From positions 1-23,182 of the forward strand of contig CAKVFH010000016.1 in NCBI GenBank assembly GCA_934746515.1: a stretch of DNA of 23,182 nucleotides, in the 5' to 3' direction. The notes under the pieces were generated by a model, which saw only the letters and a program-made list of their open reading frames with translations, searched no databases and had not been told where the DNA came from. Positions 1 through 7,399 of this stretch are shown here, piece after piece (the first letter of the stretch is position 1; every line of letters begins with the position of its first letter). The stretch comes from an uncultured Clostridia bacterium (GTDB taxonomy: Bacteria; Bacillota; Clostridia; Christensenellales; UBA1242). The position numbers were made by a program, and so were the translations under genes.

Positions 1-148
1 CTAATAATTTTTACTTGATTTTGGGAGAGTGTTTTGCTTTTGATTTGTTTGATTTTTGCGATGAAAATCACATCAAAATCTTGACAAAAATTTAATGAGC
101 TAATTTTTTAAAAGACTTGAATTTGTTTTACAATATTCTTTATTTTTG

Positions 149-173
149 GTAATATTATACATGTAATATTATA
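149..173. repeat. 11-bp direct repeat in front of rnfC
   Basis: GTAATATTATA occurs at 149-159 and again at 163-173, a 14-base period, just upstream of the weak SD (GAGG, 177-180) of rnfC. A candidate promoter TTGAAT (117-122), 17 bases, TTATTT (140-145) would start transcription close to the first copy, so the repeat could be an operator. The very AT-rich composition makes chance a real alternative. The remainder of 1-186 shows no gene. Confidence 0.35.
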
Positions 174-186
174 AACGAGGTTTATT

Positions 187-1500
187 GTGGGACTGATAGG
201 TTTTAGGGGATTGTATCCTTTTACGAAAAAAAATACCATTGGCGAAGATATAAAGCAACTTAAGCTTGCTGGTTTTTATAATGTGCCTTTGAAATATGAA
301 AATATTATTGAGTCGGAGCCGGCGGTGAGAATTGGGGATACTGTTAAGCAGGGTTCACTTATTGGCAAGCCTTCTGGAAAGCTTGGGGTTAATATTTTTT
401 CACCAGTTTCAGGCAAAGTTTTGAATATTCTTGACAAGATGACTCCATGGGGAGAATATTGCAAGCATGTTTTGATTATGACTGATGACAAAAATGAAGT
501 TGCAGATTTGCCAGAACTTGAATCAATTAGTGATGTCAACTTGATTGCGCGTCTTAAAGATGCTGGTATTCTTGACACAATTTCAAACATGCCATCATTT
601 TTGAAATATGCCTACACGGGTTCAAGGTCTTACAAAAATCTTTTGGTTTTGATGGATTCGACTGATCCAAACAGCACTGTCAATCAAACTATTTCAGAAT
701 TTAGAATGGAAGAAGTTGTGAACGGTGCAAAATATTTTATGAATATGACAAGCGCACAAGTTATAACTTTTGTTTTTAACGAATCAAATTATCGCTTGGC
801 TAGCAAACTTAAAAAACATATTTTAGAGTCAAAGAAGAATTACGATTTCAAAATTAGGTTTATTCCAAATAAATATCCATTTGACAATCCTTACATTTTG
901 TCGAGCTTGGTTATGAAGAAAAAAATAACAGGTAAGCGTTCATTTTTGCAGGAAGGTATTGCGATTGAAACTTCAGAAGCTTGTTATAATCTTTGTCGTG
1001 CTGTTGAATTTAACAAGCCAGTTACCGGAAAAGTTGTTACCGTTGATGGAACAAACATTTTGCGTCCAGGTAACTATATTGTTCCAAACGGCTATTCTTA
1101 CAAAAATTTGCTTGATGAAGTTGGTATTGAATCGCTTGACGATAAGTCGCAGCTAATTGACGGAAATATTTTGTCAGGCACTGCGCTTTATGATACCGAT
1201 GCTTCAATTTCGCTTTTAACGGATACAGTTCTACTTGAAAAATTTAACATTCTAGAGAAAATTAAAGAAAGCCCATGCATTTCGTGCGGAAAATGTATTT
1301 CGGTTTGCCCTGTGTTTATCAATCCAAGACTTTTGGATGAAGCTTATATCAATGAAGATTTTGACGAGCTTGAAAAAAACAATGTATTTTCGTGTATTGA
1401 ATGTGGGTGCTGCTCTTATGTTTGTCCGTCAAAGAGATTTTTGACACAGAGAATTGTTGCTGGAAAATTTTACGATAAGCAGAGAAAGAATAGGGGGTAG
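187..1500 (+). CDS. rnfC: RnfC-like subunit of an Rnf complex, divergent flavin/NADH site
   Basis: In canonical Rnf complexes RnfC is the peripheral subunit that binds FMN and NADH and carries two [4Fe-4S] clusters. Here both cluster motifs are intact near the C-terminus: C364-C367-C370-C374 and C403-C406-C409-C413. The N-terminal barrel-sandwich region and overall length (437 aa) fit the family. The nucleotide-binding core is degenerate: the Gly-rich GLGGAxFP loop is replaced by ILDTISNMPSF (128-138), the NGxECEPY motif by VLMDSTDPNS (154-163), and KYPxGGE by KYPFDNP (229-235). The start is GTG at 187 behind GAGG; no ATG fits better. First gene of the operon, with the rnfD ATG only 3 bases after its stop. 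Family membership is fairly secure; NADH oxidation is doubtful. Confidence 0.82.
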   Translation: MGLIGFRGLYPFTKKNTIGEDIKQLKLAGFYNVPLKYENIIESEPAVRIGDTVKQGSLIGKPSGKLGVNIFSPVSGKVLNILDKMTPWGEYCKHVLIMTDDKNEVADLPELESISDVNLIARLKDAGILDTISNMPSFLKYAYTGSRSYKNLLVLMDSTDPNSTVNQTISEFRMEEVVNGAKYFMNMTSAQVITFVFNESNYRLASKLKKHILESKKNYDFKIRFIPNKYPFDNPYILSSLVMKKKITGKRSFLQEGIAIETSEACYNLCRAVEFNKPVTGKVVTVDGTNILRPGNYIVPNGYSYKNLLDEVGIESLDDKSQLIDGNILSGTALYDTDASISLLTDTVLLEKFNILEKIKESPCISCGKCISVCPVFINPRLLDEAYINEDFDELEKNNVFSCIECGCCSYVCPSKRFLTQRIVAGKFYDKQRKNRG

Positions 1501-1503
1501 AAT

Positions 1504-2427
1504 ATGGATAAGTTTGTGGTGTCGTATTCACCATTTGCGAGAAGTTCAAATGACATTAACAAAATGTTCATTTATACAGCAATAATGCTTTTGTTGCCAA
1601 TTGTTTTTGGTTGCGCATTTTTTGGATATCAATCAATTTTTGTTGTTTTGACGGCAGTTGCAGTTTCGTTTTTGTCTGAATGTTTGTTCAATGCAATTAC
1701 TGTTCATGTGTTTAAAGTTTCAGATTTATCATTTTTGGTAACTGGCTTAATTTTGGGTGTTACACTTCCAGTAAAAATGCCATTATATATTGTTGCAGTT
1801 AGTGCTTTTGTTGCCGTGTTTGTTGCAAAAATGGTTTTTGGGGGACTTGGAAAAAATAAATTCAATCCTGCACTTGTTGGAAGACTTATTGCTGGAATTT
1901 TTGCTTCGACACTATCGATAAATTTATACGCGCTCACCATGAATGGTGAAGAATATATTTCACTTTCTGCTGGTGGTGAAAATACAATAGTTAATCTATT
2001 GACAGGTAATGCTGTTGGTGGAATTGGAACGACTTGTATAATTATTATTGCGATTGCTTATGTGTTTTTGGTGTACATGAGTGTTATTGACTGGAAAATT
2101 CCTTTGTTTTCAGCTGTGGCTTACTTTGTTGTTTCGTTTGCAATCGGTGGAGTTGAAAATGCAGTTTTAAATATTTTGTCAGGATCGTTCTTGTTTGTTG
2201 CAGTGTTTATGATGACAGATCCAAACACTTCACCAAACACATTTTTAGGTAAACTTTTATATTCAATTTTATTTGGTGGTCTTTCTGCTCTTGTGTGGAA
2301 CATGGGCAAGCTTGGTGAAGATACTGTTTTTGCTGTTGCACTTTTTGTCGATATGCTTGTTCCATTTATGGATAAATATTTGGTGGTTAAGCAAAAACCA
2401 TTAGGAGGCTATAGAAATGCACATTAA
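1504..2427 (+). CDS. rnfD: RnfD-like membrane subunit lacking the flavinylation motif
   Basis: RnfD is an integral membrane subunit of Rnf/Nqr complexes that normally carries a covalently attached FMN on the Thr of an S/T-G-A-T motif. This 307-aa protein has the family's many membrane segments, the VFGGLGKNKFNPALVGR block (111-127) and the FMMTDPNTSPNT block (236-247), so the assignment is good. Where the SGAT motif is expected, between the NPAL block and the GNAVGGIGTT block (168-177), it reads YISLSAGGENTIVNLL (151-166), with no acceptor motif. The start at 1504 lies 3 bases after the rnfC stop, with AGGGGG overlapping that stop as SD. The stop overlaps the next gene by 11 bases, indicating translational coupling. 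Confidence 0.85.
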   Translation: MDKFVVSYSPFARSSNDINKMFIYTAIMLLLPIVFGCAFFGYQSIFVVLTAVAVSFLSECLFNAITVHVFKVSDLSFLVTGLILGVTLPVKMPLYIVAVSAFVAVFVAKMVFGGLGKNKFNPALVGRLIAGIFASTLSINLYALTMNGEEYISLSAGGENTIVNLLTGNAVGGIGTTCIIIIAIAYVFLVYMSVIDWKIPLFSAVAYFVVSFAIGGVENAVLNILSGSFLFVAVFMMTDPNTSPNTFLGKLLYSILFGGLSALVWNMGKLGEDTVFAVALFVDMLVPFMDKYLVVKQKPLGGYRNAH

Positions 2428-3322
2428 AACTAACATTGAACACAGCCCTGTTCAAATTATAGTTCTGGCAATTTGTCCGCTGCTTTTAGTTGTTTCAAGT
2501 GTCAATGAGGCGGTGTTTTTCGTTTGCGGAACGATTATTTGTTTGCTTATTTCTCAATTATTTTTGATGATGTTTAATAAGTATTTAAATAATAATGTTA
2601 AAGCAATGCTAACTGCGATAATTTCGGCATTTCTCGTTATTGTTTCAACAATTCTTGTGAAAGATTTTACACAGTATCAGATGCCTGAAAATGCATATTT
2701 TATCATCTTTTCAACGACAGTAATTAGTGCGGAATTTATTTATTTTAGAAATAAAGCGGTCACAAAACACTACCTTTTGTATATTTTTAAAATTATTTTC
2801 ATCTTTGCGCTCTTGACTTTTGTTTATGCACTGATTAAAGAATTTTTAGCGTTTGGCACGATTTATAAAAAGCAATTGTTTAAGTTTGCTGGTGTAAAGT
2901 TTTGTAAGTCTATGATTTTTAATTTGTTGTTACTTGCAACACTTTGTGCTTTGTTTGACTATGTTGTTCGCTCATTTGACAAGAAAGTTGAAACTAAAAA
3001 CATGGTTTATCAGAAATACATCAAAATTATTCGTAATGAAAAAGCTTTTCAATATGACAGACTTCGTCGTGAAAAATTGCTCACAAACGATATTGAAGTT
3101 AACAGAGTGAACAAAGAAGATGCTGAAAAGATTGCTCAAAAAGAATCTGAAAATGAAGCAATTGAATCGGTGAAAGAAGTTATTTCTGAAGAAAGCGAGA
3201 TTTCTGAACCACAGGAACCAAAAGAAGAAAAGATTGAAAACCCTGAAATTTCTGTTGATTCAAATGTTGATGAAGATAACAAAAAGTCAAAGAAAAAGAA
3301 GAAAAAGGGGGGTAAAAAATAA
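2417..3322 (+). CDS. rnfE: RnfE-like membrane subunit with a long charged C-terminal tail
   Basis: RnfE and RnfA are homologous six-helix membrane subunits that together hold a [2Fe-2S] cluster through two Cys each. Residues 10-195 match RnfE: HSPVQIIVLAICPLLLVVSS retains the ICP half-helix cysteine (C20). The second Cys, expected around residue 100-103, is missing (IIFSTTVISAEF, no Cys at 96-106). After the last membrane helix (about 195) there is a tail of some 105 residues, rich in Glu/Lys/Ser and ending in a run of lysines (KKSKKKKKKGGKK). Typical RnfE proteins are near 200 aa, so the tail is extra. It starts behind GGAGG inside the end of rnfD. Its TAA shares one base with the rnfA ATG. 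Confidence 0.78.
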   Translation: MHIKTNIEHSPVQIIVLAICPLLLVVSSVNEAVFFVCGTIICLLISQLFLMMFNKYLNNNVKAMLTAIISAFLVIVSTILVKDFTQYQMPENAYFIIFSTTVISAEFIYFRNKAVTKHYLLYIFKIIFIFALLTFVYALIKEFLAFGTIYKKQLFKFAGVKFCKSMIFNLLLLATLCALFDYVVRSFDKKVETKNMVYQKYIKIIRNEKAFQYDRLRREKLLTNDIEVNRVNKEDAEKIAQKESENEAIESVKEVISEESEISEPQEPKEEKIENPEISVDSNVDEDNKKSKKKKKKGGKK

Positions 3323-3897
3323 TGGTTAATTTATTTTTAGCTGACCTTGTAACTTATGGTTTAAGTTCAAATATTGTGGTAAATTCTGGTGTTGGGGCAT
3401 TGCTTTTTGGTAGAGAAAAGAAATACAGATCATTTAGATATATCAACACTTTGTTTTTGATGCTGGGCATTGCAATTTGCGCGATAGGTTCTTACTTTTT
3501 GAATATGTTTGTGTATTCAAAATTTGATCTTTATGAGATTAAAGTGGGTGTGGCAGTTGTTATTGCTTGTCTTTACAATTTGCTGATTGCAGCCCTTTGG
3601 AAAAAGATGTCACTCTTCGGACACTATCTTTATGAAGGTTCGTGCTCGTATGTTTTTGACACTGTATTTATGGTTTTTGTTGCGATGACACTTGACTTTT
3701 CACTTGGAATTGTCCCATTTATTTTGAGTGTTGTGGCTGTTATGATTGTTGTTTTTGTGATGAATTTCTTTATTGGGTTTTATGTTGAAGGGATCAACAA
3801 ATCAAGCCTGAAAATTTGCTTTAGAAATATATCAGCAAGACTGTATTTGCTTGCAATCTTTGCTATTATTTTATACTATGCAAATATGTTAGTCTAA
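3322..3897 (+). CDS. rnfA: RnfA-like membrane subunit, one conserved Cys lost
   Basis: This 191-aa protein has the size and helix pattern of RnfA. The first re-entrant half-helix, normally VNNFVLSxFLGICPFLG, reads SSNIVVNSGVGALLFG (15-30), so the ICP cysteine is replaced. The second half-helix keeps a cysteine in YEGSCSYVF, at C108, the position usually conserved. One of the two expected [2Fe-2S] ligands is therefore present. The start ATG overlaps the rnfE stop (TAATG), with a GGGGGG SD. RnfA and RnfE are homologues of each other; I assign this one as RnfA by operon order (D-E-A-B) and length. Function in electron transfer is uncertain. Confidence 0.72.
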   Translation: MVNLFLADLVTYGLSSNIVVNSGVGALLFGREKKYRSFRYINTLFLMLGIAICAIGSYFLNMFVYSKFDLYEIKVGVAVVIACLYNLLIAALWKKMSLFGHYLYEGSCSYVFDTVFMVFVAMTLDFSLGIVPFILSVVAVMIVVFVMNFFIGFYVEGINKSSLKICFRNISARLYLLAIFAIILYYANMLV

Positions 3898-3907
3898 GGA
3901 GAAAAAT

Positions 3908-4693
3908 ATGATTAAACTTACGCTTATTGTGATTGGTTTTGTTGTTGTGATTTTGGGCACGGTTATCATTTCAATTTTGACAAGCAAGAATAAAAAACTT
4001 AACAAAAATGCTGAAATCATAAGGGAATTGCTGCCTGGATTAAATTGCGGAAAATGTGGCAGAAAGAATTGCTCGAAATTTGCTTTGGATATTTCAAAAG
4101 GAAACACAAGTGTCAATGAATGCCCATTTGTTATAGGTTCAAAAAATTATTTGAGAATTAGACAGCTTGTGAAAAGGGAAAGAAAAGTTCATTTTGACAC
4201 TGTTGCTGTTGTGAAGTGCAAGGGCGGAGAAGATTGTCAAAATAAGTTTATTTATAATGGCGACAAGACCTGTGCTTGCAAAGATTTGTTGCATAGTGGT
4301 GAAAAGGCTTGTCCGTTTGCTTGTCTTGGTTGTGGCGATTGCATAAAGTCTTGTGTTTATGGCGCGATATCAATTTCTAAAAAGGGTTGCGCAGTGATTG
4401 ATCCATACAAATGTGTTGGATGCGGTGAGTGTGTTTATGCTTGTCCAAACAAGTTAATTTCACTTGTTCCTAGCGAAAAATATGTTGAAGTAATTTGCAA
4501 AAATTCATCAAACGATTCAGCAATTACGAGAAATTGCAAGGTTTCATGCACGCATTGTGAAGCATGTGTTGTTGCCTGTCCTTATGGTGCAATTCAAATG
4601 GTTGGTGGACTTCCAAATATTGATCCTGCAAAATGCAGAAGATGCGGAAAATGCGTTGCTGCATGTCCAAATCATGTTATTTCAAGAATTTAA
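3908..4693 (+). CDS. rnfB: RnfB, multi-[4Fe-4S] ferredoxin-like subunit
   Basis: RnfB is the ferredoxin-accepting subunit. Order of parts in these 261 aa: an N-terminal membrane anchor (about 3-25), a Fe-S domain with C47-x2-C50-x4-C55 and C72 (LPGLNCGKCG...), then ferredoxin-type motifs beginning at about C139, C169, C214 and C243, each CxxCxxC followed by CP or CV. The whole cysteine set looks usable, unlike the depleted sites in the other subunits. The SD is AAGGAG (3897-3902) before ATG. It is the last gene of the operon; I see no clear terminator in 4694-4802, only AT-rich sequence. An alternative reading as a stand-alone polyferredoxin is unlikely because of the RnfB-specific N-terminal domain and context. 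Confidence 0.88.
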   Translation: MIKLTLIVIGFVVVILGTVIISILTSKNKKLNKNAEIIRELLPGLNCGKCGRKNCSKFALDISKGNTSVNECPFVIGSKNYLRIRQLVKRERKVHFDTVAVVKCKGGEDCQNKFIYNGDKTCACKDLLHSGEKACPFACLGCGDCIKSCVYGAISISKKGCAVIDPYKCVGCGECVYACPNKLISLVPSEKYVEVICKNSSNDSAITRNCKVSCTHCEACVVACPYGAIQMVGGLPNIDPAKCRRCGKCVAACPNHVISRI

Positions 4694-4846
4694 AAAATTT
4701 GTCAACTGAATTTCGAAAATAATTGAGATATAATTTTTTAATATAACCATCGAAATATTTGAAATTATCTTTATATTCGTATACTTTTGGTTTTGTTTAT
4801 GTTATAATTTAACTATCGAAAAAGGTTAGAAAAGGAGCTGTTATTT

Positions 4847-6367
4847 ATGGATAAAATTGCCGTTGTTGTGGTTGAAACTTATTCTGCAAAACTTATCATT
4901 GCAAACACAAATCAAGATAATTTCTTTTCGATTTGCGATGCAGAATATGAGTTGATTCCAACAGGACTTGAAATGGATGATGATCACTTTTTAAAGAAAA
5001 ATCAAATCGCTTCAATTATCAATATTTTAAAGAACTTCAGAAAAATTTGTGATATGTATGCAGTAACAAAAACAATTGCTATTGCTAGCTTTGTTAAAGA
5101 TTCAAAGCCAATGAATATTTACAGCTTCTTTGATGAAGTTTTTGTTACATGTGGTTTTAGATTTTCATTGTTTTCAGCAGAAGAGCAAAACAATGCAATT
5201 TATACCGGAATTTTGAATAGTTACGATATCCCAAAGGGTGTGATTGTTAATGTTGGTGCTGACAACATTCATATTATTCACTACAACAGAAGAAATATTT
5301 TAAACCAAGCATATATTCCAATCGGCCCAAAGAACTTGATTTCAATGTATCCAATTGATAAACTTGGAAAAGATGAAGCATTTGACAAAGTTGACAAGTA
5401 TATAAGACAACAACTTTCTGACTTTGACTGGCTTGAAAATATTGATCCAGAATACACTTTTGTTGGTAATGGTTTATATTTTGAAGATCTCTCTAACATG
5501 GATAGAATTTACAGAAAATATCCACTTGATAAAGATGATGGTTATGTGTTTGATACAGCTGATATCAATTACATTTTAAATCAAATTAAAGCGCTTGAAC
5601 TTAACGAAACAAAGAGACTTAAAAATTTGAATGAAACTAGAGCAGATGTGTTCGCTTATGGTGTTCAAATTATCAAAGCAATTTCTGATACAATTAAAAA
5701 GGAAAGCGTTACAATCACAACAAGATCTATGGTTGAAGGTGTGCTATTTAACACCGTTACACCAACAACTCTTGAAAAACCAAACTCTGATATTGTTGGA
5801 TTTTCAGTTATGGCTCAAACTTCACAATTTGAAGCAGAGTCAACAAAACATAACGAGCAAGTTTACAATCTTTCAATGCTTTTGTTTAAACAACTTCGAG
5901 TTCTTCATAAACTTCCAAGGGGTTATGTGAGAGTTTTGAGAGTTGCATCATACATGCATGATGTTGGTAAAAGAATTAGCTATAAGCACCACGCAGCGCA
6001 CTCATTCGAAGTTATTTTGAATAGTGAAATTTATGGTTTAACTCACAGAGAGTTGATTCTTGCAAGCTTTGTTGCTTCACTTCATTCTGGTGGTGAAATC
6101 AAGATGAGCGACTGGGCAAAATATAATGGCATTTTGACAGTTGAAGATATTGATGCTGTTAAAAAACTAGGAATTATTTTGAGACTTGCTGAATGTTTTG
6201 ATAGAACAAAAAATAGCGTTATTGTTGATGTAAATTGCGATATTTTGGGTGATTCTGTTATTATGAAAACAATCACAATTGCTGATGCATCATTTGAAAT
6301 TCAGCGTGGAATGGAAGTTGGTCGTGACTTCGAAAAAATCTTCCACAAAAAGATTGAAATCTTATAA
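4847..6367 (+). CDS. Ppx/GppA-like protein with C-terminal HD domain, degenerate phosphatase site
   Basis: This 506-aa protein has the layout of exopolyphosphatase/guanosine pentaphosphate phosphatases: an actin/HSP70-like N-terminal fold (about 1-300) and an HD-type helical domain (about 320-506). The HD pair is H371-D372 in MHDVGKRISYKHHAAHS, with further His nearby. The N-terminal phosphate-binding motifs are eroded: the usual DxGSNSxR start reads VVVETYSAKL, and DIGGGSxE reads VNVGADN (134-140). The SxEEE motif survives partly as SAEEQ (110-114). It may thus work mainly through its HD domain, or as a sensor. A TATAAT at 4803-4808 and SD AAGGAG precede it; a strong terminator follows directly. 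It is probably monocistronic. Confidence 0.72.
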   Translation: MDKIAVVVVETYSAKLIIANTNQDNFFSICDAEYELIPTGLEMDDDHFLKKNQIASIINILKNFRKICDMYAVTKTIAIASFVKDSKPMNIYSFFDEVFVTCGFRFSLFSAEEQNNAIYTGILNSYDIPKGVIVNVGADNIHIIHYNRRNILNQAYIPIGPKNLISMYPIDKLGKDEAFDKVDKYIRQQLSDFDWLENIDPEYTFVGNGLYFEDLSNMDRIYRKYPLDKDDGYVFDTADINYILNQIKALELNETKRLKNLNETRADVFAYGVQIIKAISDTIKKESVTITTRSMVEGVLFNTVTPTTLEKPNSDIVGFSVMAQTSQFEAESTKHNEQVYNLSMLLFKQLRVLHKLPRGYVRVLRVASYMHDVGKRISYKHHAAHSFEVILNSEIYGLTHRELILASFVASLHSGGEIKMSDWAKYNGILTVEDIDAVKKLGIILRLAECFDRTKNSVIVDVNCDILGDSVIMKTITIADASFEIQRGMEVGRDFEKIFHKKIEIL

Positions 6368-6380
6368 TTTAGAAAAAATG

Positions 6381-6412
6381 AAAACCTTGCATTTGCAAGG
6401 TTTTTTCTTTTT
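6381..6412 (+). terminator. Intrinsic terminator of the Ppx/HD gene
   Basis: Ten-base stem AAAACCTTGC / GCAAGGTTTT with a 4-base loop, followed by a T-rich tract (TTCTTTTT). It lies 13 bases after the stop codon. The rest of 6413-6616 is AT-rich with no convincing ORF. Confidence 0.9.
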
Positions 6413-6616
6413 AATATAATAGATTATGTAAAATTTGATCGCTGAACTAATTGCAAGCTGGTGTTTTTTTCTATTTTTGATATGTAAAGAAAATTTATTA
6501 AACAGAGTTGTGATATTTGAAATGTTTGTGTATTAAATTGTTTTTAAACGATTCGATGACTATTTTGTTGAATATTTTAGAGAATTAAAAACAATAAAAT
6601 GATATATGGGAAATAA

Positions 6617-6643
6617 AAAATCACCAGTTTGACTGGTGATTTT
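6617..6643 (-). terminator. Terminator of the minus-strand membrane protein gene
   Basis: Perfect 12-base stem AAAATCACCAGT / ACTGGTGATTTT with a 3-base loop. On the minus strand it is followed by a T-rich tail and sits 15 bases beyond the stop of the 6658-7326 gene. Confidence 0.87.
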
Positions 6644-6657
6644 GTGTTATGAAAATT

Positions 6658-7326
6658 TTAACCGATTTGGCTGTAAGCATAGGTTACATAAAGGTAGTTG
6701 CCTGAAACATTGTCATAAACATATTTTTCACGAATGTATATGGTTGTGCTTTCTTGATCAATATTATTCACAAGCCAGTAACCAGTGTTTGAAATTTCAG
6801 AAACGATAGAGTAGTTTCTATTATCAATTTCAATTGAGCCGTCTTTGTCTAAAACATAAACATAAGATTTGTTTAGGTTGCCATAAAAAATTCCATTTTC
6901 AACCTTGCGATTGTTTTTGGTTTTTACATATTTTCCACTTACTAGGGTGATTATTTCATTTTTTGAATCATTTACCTTTTTGTTGTAAAGATAATATATA
7001 AAAGAATTTTTGTCGGAAGAACCAGAAATTGAACCATAAATCAATTTTTCATTTTCATAGGAAATTTTTCTATCAAAAGAAACATCGACAATTGATTTAA
7101 AAGTGTAGTTACCATTATATTCTTGGCAAACCTTTTTATTTAAAACATCAATATTGATTTCATTTTCAATAACTTCTGTTTGACTTACATTTGATGCGTC
7201 TGGAGCGGTTGGTTTGTTATCTTTTTTATTATTTGTGATAAGAAAAACACAGATTGCACTAACAATCAAAACCAAAATAACAACAGGAATTATAATTTTT
7301 TTTGAAAAGATTTTTTTCTTATCCAT
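6658..7326 (-). CDS. Membrane-anchored extracytoplasmic protein of unknown function
   Basis: I do not recognise this 222-aa protein. It has a short basic N-terminus (MDKKKIFSKK), one hydrophobic segment (about 11-31, IIIPVVILVLIVSAICVFLI), and an outside part of about 190 residues rich in Tyr, Asn, Ser and Lys that looks beta-rich. No lipobox is visible. The start at 7326 is chosen over an upstream in-frame ATG at 7389 because AGGAAG lies 5 bases before it and a consensus promoter (7361-7389) overlaps the upstream ATG. It follows the MreB-like gene on the same strand but has its own promoter. Confidence 0.75.
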   Translation of the reverse strand: MDKKKIFSKKIIIPVVILVLIVSAICVFLITNNKKDNKPTAPDASNVSQTEVIENEINIDVLNKKVCQEYNGNYTFKSIVDVSFDRKISYENEKLIYGSISGSSDKNSFIYYLYNKKVNDSKNEIITLVSGKYVKTKNNRKVENGIFYGNLNKSYVYVLDKDGSIEIDNRNYSIVSEISNTGYWLVNNIDQESTTIYIREKYVYDNVSGNYLYVTYAYSQIG

Positions 7327-7360
7327 TTTTCTTCCTAAATATAAACTCTCAAACATAAAA

Positions 7361-7389
7361 ATTTTATCACTTTTGGGGTGATTTGTCAA
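7361..7389 (-). promoter_or_regulatory. Sigma-A type promoter for the 6658-7326 gene
   Basis: On the minus strand: TTGACA (7384-7389), 17-base spacer, TAAAAT (7361-7366). It lies between the stop of the MreB-like gene and the SD at about 7335, and decides the start codon of the gene it serves. Confidence 0.8.
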
Positions 7390-7399
7390 TATGCAACTT

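Noticed and set aside
1..116. TTGACA at 81-86 as promoter of the rnf operon
   Set aside because: No -10 box lies at proper spacing (the position is a run of T). The later TTGAAT/TTATTT pair is somewhat better but still weak.
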